Source of the DNA: Eubacterium sp.
GTDB taxonomy: Bacteria; Bacillota; Clostridia; Lachnospirales; Lachnospiraceae
Assembly: GCA_022764165.1 (NCBI GenBank)
Contig: JALERM010000041.1
Span: forward strand, 1 to 64,000
DNA length: 64,000 nucleotides
Direction: 5' to 3'
The notes under the pieces are model-generated. The model ran no database searches. It was not told where the DNA came from and saw only the letters and a list, made by a program, of their open reading frames with translations. A program made the translations under genes and the position numbers. Positions 42,645-51,215 of the stretch are shown one piece after another (position 1 is the stretch's first letter; every line of letters starts with the position of its first letter).

Positions 42645-43685
42645 ATGTATAAGATCGCGAAAGAAAATCTGTCCGCATTATTCCGGATGATTGCGGAAAA
42701 TCAGGAATTATATCTTCCGGTAAAGACAGCCGGTCAGACAAACTTCAAGACCTGGGCAGAAGAGGCGGAAGTTGACCTGGATACACTGAAAACTGTAAAA
42801 TCCCCGAAAGATGCATTTTTCCCGCAGAGCGAGAATCTTTACAGTGTTAAAAAAGAAGGTAAAAAGCTTCATGTAGAACCGGAAGCATTGAAAAATCAGG
42901 ATTTTGTTGTGTTCGGCATGAAAGCCTGCGATGTACAGGCAGTACAGGTACTGGACAACGTATTTCTTACAGACCCGGTAGATACTTTCTATGCGGCAAG
43001 AAGAAAACATGGAACTATCGTGGCAATGGCCTGCCATGAGCCGGAAGAATCCTGTTTCTGTAAAGTGTTCGGCATTGACTGTGCAGAACCGAAGGCAGAT
43101 GTTGCTGTCTGGATGGTGGAAAATGAAATGTACTGGAAATCACTGACAGAAAAAGGTGAGGCTCTGACAGCAGCAGTGAAAGAACTGCTGACGGAAGCTG
43201 ACAGTACAGACGAGGAAAAAGTGGAAGCAGAAAAAACTGCTGTCCGCAATATCGTGGAAAAACTGCCTTACAGCAATCTGTCTCTGGAGGGATGGAACGG
43301 TGACGCTTTGACAGAAAAATTCAATTCCCCGGTATGGGAAGAATTATACAAACCATGTCTGGCCTGCGGAACCTGTACCTTTGTGTGTCCGACCTGTCAG
43401 TGTTACGATATAAAAGATTATAATACCGGACACGGCGTACAGCGTTATCGCTGCTGGGATTCCTGTATGTACTCTGACTTCACCATGATGGCACACGGCA
43501 ATAACCGTACCAGCCAGATGCAGAGATTCCGTCAGAGATTCATGCATAAGCTGGTATACTATCCCGCAAACAATAACGGCATGTATTCCTGCGTAGGCTG
43601 CGGTCGCTGTGTGGAAAAATGTCCGGCATCCTTAAATATTGTAAAAGTTATCAAGTCCTTTCAAAAACAGGGAGGTGAAAAATAA
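42645..43685 (+). CDS. FlxB-like iron-sulfur protein (HydB/AsrA type)
   Basis: A 346-residue protein of the kind found in sulfhydrogenase beta subunits and anaerobic sulfite reductase subunit A. It has two C-terminal [4Fe-4S] motifs, CLACGTCTFVCPTCQC and CVGCGRCVEKCPAS, plus extra Cys in VFGMKACDVQAVQVLD and ESCFCKVFGIDC. It relays electrons between the flavin reductase and the rest of the complex. The stop overlaps the next start by one base. Confidence 0.78.
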   Translation: MYKIAKENLSALFRMIAENQELYLPVKTAGQTNFKTWAEEAEVDLDTLKTVKSPKDAFFPQSENLYSVKKEGKKLHVEPEALKNQDFVVFGMKACDVQAVQVLDNVFLTDPVDTFYAARRKHGTIVAMACHEPEESCFCKVFGIDCAEPKADVAVWMVENEMYWKSLTEKGEALTAAVKELLTEADSTDEEKVEAEKTAVRNIVEKLPYSNLSLEGWNGDALTEKFNSPVWEELYKPCLACGTCTFVCPTCQCYDIKDYNTGHGVQRYRCWDSCMYSDFTMMAHGNNRTSQMQRFRQRFMHKLVYYPANNNGMYSCVGCGRCVEKCPASLNIVKVIKSFQKQGGEK

Positions 43686-44539
43686 TGAGTGAATGTACCT
43701 GTCATGAAAATTATACGCTGGATACTCTGATTCCCAAAGTTGGAATCATTACCGATATCCGTCAGGAAACACCTGATGTAAAAACATTCCGTGTCAATGC
43801 ACCGGAAGGCGGAAAATTATTTGAACATATGCCTGGACAGTGTGCTATGGTCTGTGCACCTGGCATCAGCGAGGGTATGTTCTCCATTACTTCCTCACCG
43901 ACCAACAAAGAATATCAGGAATTCAGTATTAAAAAATGTGGTATGCTTACCGATTATCTGCACAGCCTGGAAGTGGGTGATGAAATCACAGTCCGCGGAC
44001 CGTACGGAAATTATTTTCCGGTAGAGACAGAACTGAAAGGCAAAAACCTGCTGTTTATCGCCGGAGGTATTGGTCTGGCTCCACTTCGTTCCGTTATTAA
44101 CTATGTGCTGGACAACCGTGAGAATTACGGTACCGTAGACATCGTTTATGGTTCCCGTTCCGCAGACGATCTGGTACAGCTGAAAGAAATCCAGGAAGTA
44201 TGGATGAAGACAGAAGGTGTGAATGTATACCTGACCATCGACCGGGAGCAGGAAGGCTGGGACGGTCATGTGGGATTTGTACCCAACTATGTAAAAGAAC
44301 TGGGATTTGACACCAACAAGACAGCACTTGTCTGCGGACCGCCGATCATGATCAAATTCGTACTTGCCGGACTTCAGGAACTGGGCTTTACCAGAGAACA
44401 GGTATATACCACCCTGGAGCTTCGTATGAAATGCGGTATCGGCAAATGCGGCCGCTGCAACATCGGTTCCAAATATGTCTGCAAAGACGGTCCGGTGTTC
44501 CGTTTCGATGAAATCGATGAACTGCCCAACGAGTACTAA
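43685..44539 (+). CDS. FlxA-like FAD/NAD(P)H-binding reductase
   Basis: A 284-residue flavin reductase of the ferredoxin-NADP-reductase fold (HydG/AsrB type). Motifs: FAD-binding GMFSITSSPT, NAD-binding FIAGGIGLAPLRSVI, and VCGPPIMIKF. A C-terminal [2Fe-2S] site reads CGIGKCGRCNIGSKYVC. It would oxidise NAD(P)H and feed electrons into the Fe-S chain towards HdrA. GGAGGTG precedes the start. Twenty-two bases separate it from the next gene. Confidence 0.88.
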   Translation: MSECTCHENYTLDTLIPKVGIITDIRQETPDVKTFRVNAPEGGKLFEHMPGQCAMVCAPGISEGMFSITSSPTNKEYQEFSIKKCGMLTDYLHSLEVGDEITVRGPYGNYFPVETELKGKNLLFIAGGIGLAPLRSVINYVLDNRENYGTVDIVYGSRSADDLVQLKEIQEVWMKTEGVNVYLTIDREQEGWDGHVGFVPNYVKELGFDTNKTALVCGPPIMIKFVLAGLQELGFTREQVYTTLELRMKCGIGKCGRCNIGSKYVCKDGPVFRFDEIDELPNEY

Positions 44540-44561
44540 AAAAGAGAAAGGACTGCCAATT

Positions 44562-45236
44562 ATGGAAAATATGGTTAATGTATATTTTTTTGGTAAAAAA
44601 TATAGTGTTCCTGCAGATCTGACCATCATGACTGCGATGGAATATGCAGGTTATACTCTGAAAAGAGGATGCGGATGCCGTCATGGTTTCTGTGGAGCCT
44701 GTGCTACTATTTACAGAATCAAAGGACAGAATGAACTGAAGACCTGCCTTGCCTGTCAGACACAGGTACAGGAGGGAATGTATGTGGCAAGTATTCCATT
44801 CTTCCCGACTGACAAGAGAACTTATGATATCAATGAGATTAAACCAAATCAGCAGATTATGATGGAACTGTATCCGGAAATCTACAGCTGTATCGGTTGT
44901 AATGCATGTACAAAAGCATGTACTCAGAATCTGAATGTTATGCAGTATATCGCTTATGCACAGAGAGGTGAATTTGAGAAATGTGCGGAAGAATCCTTTG
45001 ACTGTGTAGCCTGCGGCTGCTGTTCTGTAAGATGTCCGGCAGGTATTTCTCATCCGATGGTTGGTCTTCTGGCAAGACGTCTCACCGGAAAATATATTGC
45101 ACCGGAAGCAAAACATCTCACAAACAGAGTGGAAGAGATTAACGAGGGTGCATATGATGATCTGATTGAACAGATTATGCAGAAACCGATCGAAGAGATG
45201 CAGGAACTTTACAATAACAGAGATATTGAGAAATAA
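44562..45236 (+). CDS. Fumarate-reductase-like iron-sulfur subunit
   Basis: A 224-residue protein of the succinate dehydrogenase/fumarate reductase B type. N-terminal plant-ferredoxin-like [2Fe-2S] site (CRHGFCGAC, then TCLAC). Then two sites SCIGCNACTKACTQ and DCVACGCCSVRCPAG. Both look like full [4Fe-4S] motifs, whereas the classical enzyme has one [4Fe-4S] and one [3Fe-4S]. No C-terminal CCG domain, unlike TfrB of methanogens. ATG 44562 is chosen for the GAAAGG site; the upstream frame is a shadow. It pairs with the flavoprotein that follows. Confidence 0.85.
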   Translation: MENMVNVYFFGKKYSVPADLTIMTAMEYAGYTLKRGCGCRHGFCGACATIYRIKGQNELKTCLACQTQVQEGMYVASIPFFPTDKRTYDINEIKPNQQIMMELYPEIYSCIGCNACTKACTQNLNVMQYIAYAQRGEFEKCAEESFDCVACGCCSVRCPAGISHPMVGLLARRLTGKYIAPEAKHLTNRVEEINEGAYDDLIEQIMQKPIEEMQELYNNRDIEK

Positions 45237-45250
45237 GGAGGGCATGAAAT

Positions 45251-46861
45251 ATGTATGCACCATATCCAGAAAATATGATGGAGTCTATCAAGAAGGTAGA
45301 AGCTACAAGAGCAGAACGTATGGCAACAGAGCCCAGACGTTTGACAGCTGATGAAAAAGATGCTCTCTTGAAAGAGTTTCATCCAGATTATAACCCAGAT
45401 GCGTTTGCAGAGATTAAAGTCGGACCAAACAAAGGTCAGAAAGCTCCGCTTGAACTGACAGAAATGCTTCATTCTACAAGCCGTCTGATGGACGAAACTA
45501 TTGATCTTACAAAAGTAGATTATGATGTTGATGTACTTGTCATTGGCGGTGGCGGAGCTGGTTCTTCCTGTGCGATCGAGGCTCACAATGCAGGTGCCAA
45601 TGTCATGATCGTTACCAAGCTTCGTATTGGTGATGCAAATACAATGATGGCTGAAGGTGGTATTCAGGCAGCAGACAAAGAAAATGATTCACCGGTACAG
45701 CATTATCTGGACTGCTTTGGCGGCGGACACTTTGCTGCAAAACCAGAACTTGTAAAGAGACTTGTCATGGAAGCTCCGGATGCAATCAAATGGCTCAATG
45801 AGCTTGGAGTTGAGTTTGATAAAGAAGAAGACGGAAGAATGGTAACCACACATGGCGGTGGTACTTCAAGAAAGAGAATGCATGCTGCAAAAGATTATTC
45901 CGGAGCAGAAATCATGCGTACCGTAAGAGATGAAGTTTTGAATCTTGGTATTCCGGTAGTTGAATTTACTTCAGCCGTTGAACTTCTGAAAGATGAAAAA
46001 GGACAGGTTGCCGGTGCTGTTCTCCTTAATATGGAAACAGGAGACTATTCTGTTGCAAGAGCGAAGACAGTAGTTATCGCAACAGGTGGTGCAGGAAGAA
46101 TGCACTATCAGGGATTCCCCACATCCAACCATTACGGTGCAACTGCCGATGGATTAGTGCTGGGATACAGAGCGGGTGCTTCCCTGCTTTATCAGGATTC
46201 TATCCAGTATCATCCGACAGGAGCAGTATATCCATCCCAGATCCTTGGCGCACTGGTAACAGAAAAAGTTCGTTCTGTTGGTGCTCAGCTGGTAAATGCG
46301 AACGGAGAAGCTTACATTCATCCGCTGGAAACCCGTGACGTAAATGCTTCCGGTGTTATCCGTGAGTGTAGAGAAGGACGCGGTGTAGAAGTTCCTGGAG
46401 GAGCACAGGGAGTATGGCTTGATACTCCAATGATTGAAATCCTTGGTGGAGAAGGAACCATCGAAAAGAGAATTCCGGCTATGTTCCGTATGTACATGAA
46501 CTATGGAATTGATATGAGAAAGGTTCCGATTCTGATTTACCCGACACTTCACTATCAGAATGGTGGTCTTGAGATTGATGGCGATGGATTTACAAAAGAA
46601 ATTCCGAACCTTTTAGTTGCAGGAGAAGCCGCAGGTGGAATTCATGGAAGAAACAGACTGATGGGTAACTCTCTTCTTGATGTGATTGTATTTGGAAGAA
46701 ATGCTGGTAAAAAAGCTGCTGCAAAGTGCAAAACCGTTGAACTTGGAGAGATGAATCTGAATCATATCCGTGCATATGCAGAGGAACTCAAGGATGCAGG
46801 TGTAGAGACCGGAAATGTTTCACCATTATTGCTTCCTAAATATGCCCGTCATGAGAGATAA
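45251..46861 (+). CDS. Fumarate-reductase-like flavoprotein subunit
   Basis: A 536-residue FAD protein of the fumarate reductase/succinate dehydrogenase/L-aspartate oxidase family. The FAD fold begins only at residue 97 (VIGGGGAG), after a 93-residue N-terminal extension not usual for the family. Active-site wording: QYHPTGAVYP, TEKVRSVG (Arg341 aligns with the catalytic Arg of RGEGG, but the following Glu is lost), ETRDVNASG, HYQNGGLEIDGDG and HGRNRLMGNSLLD. Likely reduces fumarate to succinate. L-aspartate oxidase is less likely because a dedicated Fe-S subunit precedes it. AAGGAGG before the start. Confidence 0.85.
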   Translation: MYAPYPENMMESIKKVEATRAERMATEPRRLTADEKDALLKEFHPDYNPDAFAEIKVGPNKGQKAPLELTEMLHSTSRLMDETIDLTKVDYDVDVLVIGGGGAGSSCAIEAHNAGANVMIVTKLRIGDANTMMAEGGIQAADKENDSPVQHYLDCFGGGHFAAKPELVKRLVMEAPDAIKWLNELGVEFDKEEDGRMVTTHGGGTSRKRMHAAKDYSGAEIMRTVRDEVLNLGIPVVEFTSAVELLKDEKGQVAGAVLLNMETGDYSVARAKTVVIATGGAGRMHYQGFPTSNHYGATADGLVLGYRAGASLLYQDSIQYHPTGAVYPSQILGALVTEKVRSVGAQLVNANGEAYIHPLETRDVNASGVIRECREGRGVEVPGGAQGVWLDTPMIEILGGEGTIEKRIPAMFRMYMNYGIDMRKVPILIYPTLHYQNGGLEIDGDGFTKEIPNLLVAGEAAGGIHGRNRLMGNSLLDVIVFGRNAGKKAAAKCKTVELGEMNLNHIRAYAEELKDAGVETGNVSPLLLPKYARHER

Positions 46862-46871
46862 AATATAGGAG

Positions 46872-47078
46872 AATTATGTACTAGGATTGTCAGAGGGGAC
46901 GCCCCGGTGTCAGCACTTCTTTGTCGGGACACGCTTTCGCTCAGAAAAGGCTGCAGCGGTACTAAGAGGCCATGCGGACAAATGCAGTCCGCCTGCCCTC
47001 TAAGGACCGGCGCCTTTTCGATGGCCCGGACAAAGAAGTGCTGACACCGGGGCTGTGCTCTGGACCTTGTACATAATT
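46872..47078. repeat. Large palindromic element before the fumarase genes
   Basis: Outer arms AATTATGTAC/GTACATAATT (46872-46881, 47069-47078) and a perfect 24-bp inner pair (46902-46925, 47029-47052) containing CCCCGGTGTCAGCACTTC. In the centre GCGGAC/GTCCGC and AGAGG/CCTCT pairs form further hairpins. GC-rich inside, unlike its surroundings. It separates the flavoprotein from fumarase, so it may end or attenuate the long upstream transcript. From 47079 to 47217 there is AT-rich DNA with possible weak promoters. Confidence 0.8.
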
Positions 47079-47217
47079 TCCTGGGTGGAATGTACAAAAG
47101 CCCAGATTGGTAACTGAGTGAATTGAAATTGTAACGTAGTATATTTTGGGGTTTTGTGATAGAATAATTCCATGAGTTTATAGATTTTTATGGAGTAAAG
47201 AAAGGAGAATTTTTCAG

Positions 47218-48060
47218 ATGCGTGAGATAGAAGTAAGTCAGATCACGGATGTGGTAGAAAGACTGTGCATCGCAGCCAATGAACATCTTCCGGAAGATGT
47301 GAAGTGTGCGATTAGAAACTGCCGTGCATGTGAGGATGGTGAAATCGCAAAGGGAATTCTGGATAATATTATCGAGAATTTTGAAATCGCAGATAAAGAA
47401 TGCGTACCGATCTGTCAGGATACAGGTATGGCATGTGTATTCCTTGAAATTGGTCAGGATGTACATATGACAGGCGGCGATCTGACAGATGCAGTCAACG
47501 AAGGTGTCCGTCGTGGATATGACAAAGGATATCTGAGAAAATCCGTAGTAAAAGATCCGGTTCGCCGTGGTAATACCGGGGACAATACACCGGCAATGAT
47601 TTATACAGAAATCGTTCCGGGTGAAAATATTAAAATTACTGTGGGACCAAAAGGTTTCGGAAGTGAAAATATGAGTGCTATCCGCATGTTCAAACCGTCT
47701 GCAGGTCTGCAGGGAATCAAAGATTTCATCATTGAGACTGTAGAGACCGCAGGTCCGAATCCCTGCCCTCCAATGGTGGTAGGTGTTGGTATCGGCGGAA
47801 CATTTGATAAAGCAGCACTGCTGGCAAAGAAAGCTCTGATGAGACCGATTGATTCTTCCAACCCGGATCCGTTCTATGCTGATCTGGAAAATGAAATGTT
47901 GGAAAAAATCAATCAGCTGGGTATCGGACCCCAGGGCTTTGGCGGAAAGACCACAGCCATTGGTCTGAATATTGAAACATTACCGACTCATATTGCAGGT
48001 ATGCCATGTGCAATTAACATCAACTGCCATGTGACCCGTCATAAAACGGAGGTGATTTAA
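47218..48060 (+). CDS. Class I fumarate hydratase, alpha subunit
   Basis: A 280-residue [4Fe-4S] hydro-lyase subunit of the two-protein fumarase/tartrate dehydratase type. Cluster Cys are in CQDTGMA, NPCPP and GMPCAIN; GGTFDKAALLAKKA is the usual helix motif. It interconverts fumarate and malate (tartrate dehydratase is the other possibility). The beta subunit follows without a gap. AAGGAG precedes the start. Context with the malate-like dehydrogenase and fumarate reductase favours fumarase. Confidence 0.9.
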   Translation: MREIEVSQITDVVERLCIAANEHLPEDVKCAIRNCRACEDGEIAKGILDNIIENFEIADKECVPICQDTGMACVFLEIGQDVHMTGGDLTDAVNEGVRRGYDKGYLRKSVVKDPVRRGNTGDNTPAMIYTEIVPGENIKITVGPKGFGSENMSAIRMFKPSAGLQGIKDFIIETVETAGPNPCPPMVVGVGIGGTFDKAALLAKKALMRPIDSSNPDPFYADLENEMLEKINQLGIGPQGFGGKTTAIGLNIETLPTHIAGMPCAININCHVTRHKTEVI

Positions 48061-48618
48061 ATGGAAAAACACATTACATTGCCGCTGACAGAAGAACTGG
48101 CTAAAACGCTCCATGCAGGAGATACTGTATATCTGACCGGAACCATTTACACATCCCGTGATGCCGGTCATAAGAGAATGTGTGAAGCTCTGGCAAGAGG
48201 AGAAGAACTTCCTTTTGATCCTACAGATGCTACCATTTATTATGTAGGACCGACTCCTGCAAAACCGGGACAGGTAATCGGTTCCGCAGGACCGACTACC
48301 AGTGGACGTATGGATGCTTATGCACCGACAATGATGTCTGTAGGTGCAAGAGGAATGATAGGAAAAGGAGCCCGTCTTCCGGAAGTAATTGATGCCATGA
48401 AAAAATACAGTGGTGTTTACTTTGGCGCTATTGGCGGAGCCGGAGCCCTGTTGGCGAAATGCATTAAAAAGGCAGAGCTGATCGCGTACGAAGATCTTGG
48501 AGCAGAAGCACTGAGAAAACTTTATGTAGAAGATATGCCTCTGGTTGTCATCATCGACAGCGAAGGAAATAACCTCTATGAAGAGGGAAGGGCTGCTTAT
48601 CTGAAACAGCACAACTAA
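48061..48618 (+). CDS. Class I fumarate hydratase, beta subunit
   Basis: A 185-residue partner of the alpha subunit. Motifs: AGDTVYLTGTIYTSRDAGHK, GPTTSGRMD, the catalytic-region GKGA and YFGAIGGAGALLAKCIK. ATG follows directly on the stop codon of the alpha gene, so translation is coupled. Together the subunits hydrate fumarate to malate, or the reverse. Confidence 0.9.
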   Translation: MEKHITLPLTEELAKTLHAGDTVYLTGTIYTSRDAGHKRMCEALARGEELPFDPTDATIYYVGPTPAKPGQVIGSAGPTTSGRMDAYAPTMMSVGARGMIGKGARLPEVIDAMKKYSGVYFGAIGGAGALLAKCIKKAELIAYEDLGAEALRKLYVEDMPLVVIIDSEGNNLYEEGRAAYLKQHN

Positions 48619-48647
48619 TAACAGAAGATAAATGAGGAGTATTAATT

Positions 48648-48962
48648 ATGGATATCGAAATGATCTGCAACCTTCTGGAAGCACTGATGATTCTGTGCTT
48701 CGGACTTTCCTGGCCGATTTCCATCCGCAAATCCTGGGTTTCCAGAACTGCAAAAGGAAAGAGTCTGTTCTTTGAAGTATTCATCTGGATTGGTTATGTA
48801 TTTGGAATCATCAACAAATTCCTGCAGTACAACCAGAATCCGGAGAGAGGCTGGATTTTCATGCTGGCCTGGGCATTCTATTTCCTGAACATTACAGAAA
48901 TCACCATCGATATGATTCTGTACTTCAGAAATGTAAAACTGGATAAAGAAGCCGGAAGATAA
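48648..48962 (+). CDS. Small three-helix membrane protein, PQ-loop-like
   Basis: A 104-residue membrane protein with about three hydrophobic segments. It has SWPISIRKSWVSRTAKGKSL, a pattern like half a PQ-loop/SWEET repeat (SemiSWEET size). Small solute transport as a dimer is possible. It follows fumarase by 29 bases with TGAGGAG before the start, so it is probably in the same operon. It has no heme-ligand pattern of a fumarate reductase cytochrome b. Confidence 0.65.
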   Translation: MDIEMICNLLEALMILCFGLSWPISIRKSWVSRTAKGKSLFFEVFIWIGYVFGIINKFLQYNQNPERGWIFMLAWAFYFLNITEITIDMILYFRNVKLDKEAGR

Positions 48963-48971
48963 TGGGTGACC

Positions 48972-49041
48972 GGGGTGACCGGGGGACGGGTTCATAGTCA
49001 CAACTGTGACTATGAACCCGTCCCCCGGTCACCCCTTTTTT
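48972..49041. repeat. Dispersed palindrome copy 4 (terminator)
   Basis: Perfect 31-bp arms (48972-49002, 49005-49035) around a 2-base loop, core GTGACTATGAACCCGTCCCC, followed by a T-run. It ends the fumarase transcript. Confidence 0.88.
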
Positions 49042-49104
49042 CTTTTGTTTTTGGGGAACAAAACAGCAATTATCTGAAAATAGAAACTGTTTGCGAAAAA
49101 GTAT

Positions 49105-49132
49105 TTGCATTAACGCATAAAAATGCTATAAT
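49105..49132 (+). promoter_or_regulatory. Promoter of the thioredoxin/CcdA fusion gene
   Basis: TTGCAT (49105-49110) and TATAAT (49127-49132), 16 bases apart. It lies about 100 bases before the gene start. Confidence 0.6.
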
Positions 49133-49234
49133 GAAACAAAATTCGTGTTTCTTTAAGTTTTTCGGATAACCCCGTGATGCTGACGGGAGAGTATGGCGGG
49201 ATGGTTCCGATCAGAATAGTTTCAGGAAAGTGGT

Positions 49235-50848
49235 ATGCAGGGTATGAGAAGGACGGAACAGAGTGGCTACAGAAGGATTATATTTTTATTGAAACTTCTG
49301 TCGATTTTCGTCTTTTTCTTTCCATTTATTACCAAAAAAGTAACGGTGTGTGCTGCAGAACCGCTGGAGCTTTGTTTTTATTATGAAAATGTGTGCGCGA
49401 CCTGTCAGGGGGATGCGGACTTTTTTAAGTTGCTGCAGCAGTGTGTTTCCGGGGAGCTCAGGGAAGAGCTGCAGATTGAGACCTTTACTTACAATGTATT
49501 TCTGGATTCCTGTAAAGAACGGTATGAGGAAGAGAGAGCCAGACTGGGAATTCCTCAGGGGACGAGCCTTCCGGTTCTGGTGGCAGGAAACCAGTGGGTC
49601 AGTGGTTATGAAGAGATAGAGGCACTTCTTTTAAAACTGGAAGAGGAAGGAGATGCCTTTTTAGAAGCGAATAACACAGAGAAAGAAATTGCTCAGGCGA
49701 AAGATGTTTCGCAAGACAAAGATGAAAGTGACGTTTTACTGAAACAACTTTCAGAATTGGAAGACAGAGTTGGGCAGGCGGACGCTCCGGTCTGGATCTT
49801 ATTTACAACCAATTCCTGTGACGCCTGCAGTGAAGTTAAGGAGTGGTTATCTCAGAATGACGGGAAAATTCAGATTCTGGAGTATAATATCATTGAAGAT
49901 GACTGCCTGGATCTTCTGAAAGTGTTGTTCCGGACTTTTGATGTAGAGGAAAAGCTTCAGGAAGTGCCGGCGGTCTTTGTCGGGAATGAGTGCAGAACAG
50001 ACTCCAGTACGATTCTTCCTTTTGGCGAAGAAAAGCTTATGGAAGCAGCAGATGCACAGAGGGAGAATCAACAATTATTACAGATGATACAGTCCGCGAA
50101 GAAGGCAGCAGAAGACCAGAGTGGTGTGGAGGGAAATTCGAAAAATGCCAATCTTCTTACCTTGGCGGGAGCAGGACTCCTGGCCGGATTGAATCCTTGC
50201 TCGATTTCTATGCTGCTTATGTTGCTTTCATTGATTATCAGTGAAAAGCGTTCTGTGTGGAAAAGTGGAGTTTTATATCTGGCAGGCAAGTATGTCACAT
50301 ATTTTGCCATCGGACTGGTGATTTATACGACTGCTTCACAGATTTCCCAGCATATGCTGGACCGTGTGGGAAGAGTTGTAGATGTGGTGTTGGCTGTTCT
50401 GTTTGGAATTGCGGGGGTATTGTATCTGACGGATGCCATCCGGGTATTCCGACAGGATTATGGGAAGATTCGGACGCAGCTTCCGGTGGGGATGCGTCGG
50501 ATGAATCATAAGATGATTAAATATTTTGCAGGGAAAAGCGGAATGCTCTGGCCGGTTTTGATTCTGGTACTGGGGGCTGCCATCTCCCTGGGTGAATTTT
50601 TTTGTACAGGGCAGATTTATATGGCAGCGATCACCTATCTGCTGAAAGATCAGGCAAGTGGTGTATGGCTGGCATTCCTGGTGTATGTGACAGCAATGTC
50701 TGTTCCTGCTCTCTGCATGATTATTCTGATACAGAGAACAAGGAATACAGAACATGTTTCGGATTTTATGCTCCGTCATCTGGGAGCAATCAAACTGTTT
50801 AATGCGGCGTTATTTTTTGGATTTCTTTTGTATTTCCTCATCCGATAA
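49235..50848 (+). CDS. Double thioredoxin-like/CcdA-type membrane fusion protein
   Basis: A 537-residue membrane redox protein. A signal segment (about 14-41) precedes a first thioredoxin-like domain with CATC (Cys54, Cys57) and a second with CDAC (Cys195, Cys198). From about residue 305 a CcdA/DsbD-like membrane part follows, with six hydrophobic helices and its Cys in GLNPCSIS and GEFFCTGQ. It would carry electrons from cytoplasmic thioredoxin across the membrane to outside thioredoxin-like domains. DsbD has one N- and one C-terminal domain; two N-terminal domains is unusual. The start has CAGGAAAG upstream. The last 39 bases overlap the convergent gene. Confidence 0.75.
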   Translation: MQGMRRTEQSGYRRIIFLLKLLSIFVFFFPFITKKVTVCAAEPLELCFYYENVCATCQGDADFFKLLQQCVSGELREELQIETFTYNVFLDSCKERYEEERARLGIPQGTSLPVLVAGNQWVSGYEEIEALLLKLEEEGDAFLEANNTEKEIAQAKDVSQDKDESDVLLKQLSELEDRVGQADAPVWILFTTNSCDACSEVKEWLSQNDGKIQILEYNIIEDDCLDLLKVLFRTFDVEEKLQEVPAVFVGNECRTDSSTILPFGEEKLMEAADAQRENQQLLQMIQSAKKAAEDQSGVEGNSKNANLLTLAGAGLLAGLNPCSISMLLMLLSLIISEKRSVWKSGVLYLAGKYVTYFAIGLVIYTTASQISQHMLDRVGRVVDVVLAVLFGIAGVLYLTDAIRVFRQDYGKIRTQLPVGMRRMNHKMIKYFAGKSGMLWPVLILVLGAAISLGEFFCTGQIYMAAITYLLKDQASGVWLAFLVYVTAMSVPALCMIILIQRTRNTEHVSDFMLRHLGAIKLFNAALFFGFLLYFLIR

Positions 50849-51133
50849 GATACATTGATCAATCGTATCAAAGTCTGTGTAAGACAGAAGAAGTGGGCCG
50901 GGATGAGTCGAGACACCGGTCTGAGAAAATTCTTTTTGAATCTCGGCGGTCAGTCGGGTACGGACAGCACTGCGGTGAATATGGCAGGGCTCCGGATCAT
51001 CAAAGAATTCAACGCTTTTAGCAAGAATGACGGATTCCTTCAGGGGAACGTCCTTGAGATATCCCTGGTAGATGATCTTGTTGTCATGATACAGTTTGAG
51101 TTCGGGCAAGGTTTGTTTGTGTCTGAAAAACAT
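50810..51133 (-). CDS. Conserved-looking small protein, unknown function
   Basis: A 107-residue soluble protein. It begins MFFRHKQTLPELKLYHDN and contains VILAKSVEFFDDPEPCHIH. I do not recognise a family. The start at 51133 is chosen because AAGGAG lies seven bases upstream; longer starts lack a site. It converges on the redox fusion gene and ends inside its last codons. A short divergent gap (82 bases) separates it from the AraC sensor gene. Confidence 0.55.
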   Translation of the reverse strand: MFFRHKQTLPELKLYHDNKIIYQGYLKDVPLKESVILAKSVEFFDDPEPCHIHRSAVRTRLTAEIQKEFSQTGVSTHPGPLLLSYTDFDTIDQCILSDEEIQKKSKK

Positions 51134-51215
51134 GAGAATGCTCCTTATCATTTGATAAGAATACCCTACTACACTTATGGAAAGATTGCAAGACAGGAAA
51201 GAAGAGAGATTATAC

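Noticed and set aside
48648..48962. Membrane anchor (cytochrome b) of fumarate reductase
   Set aside because: Only about three helices, no suitable paired His ligands, and placed after the fumarase genes.
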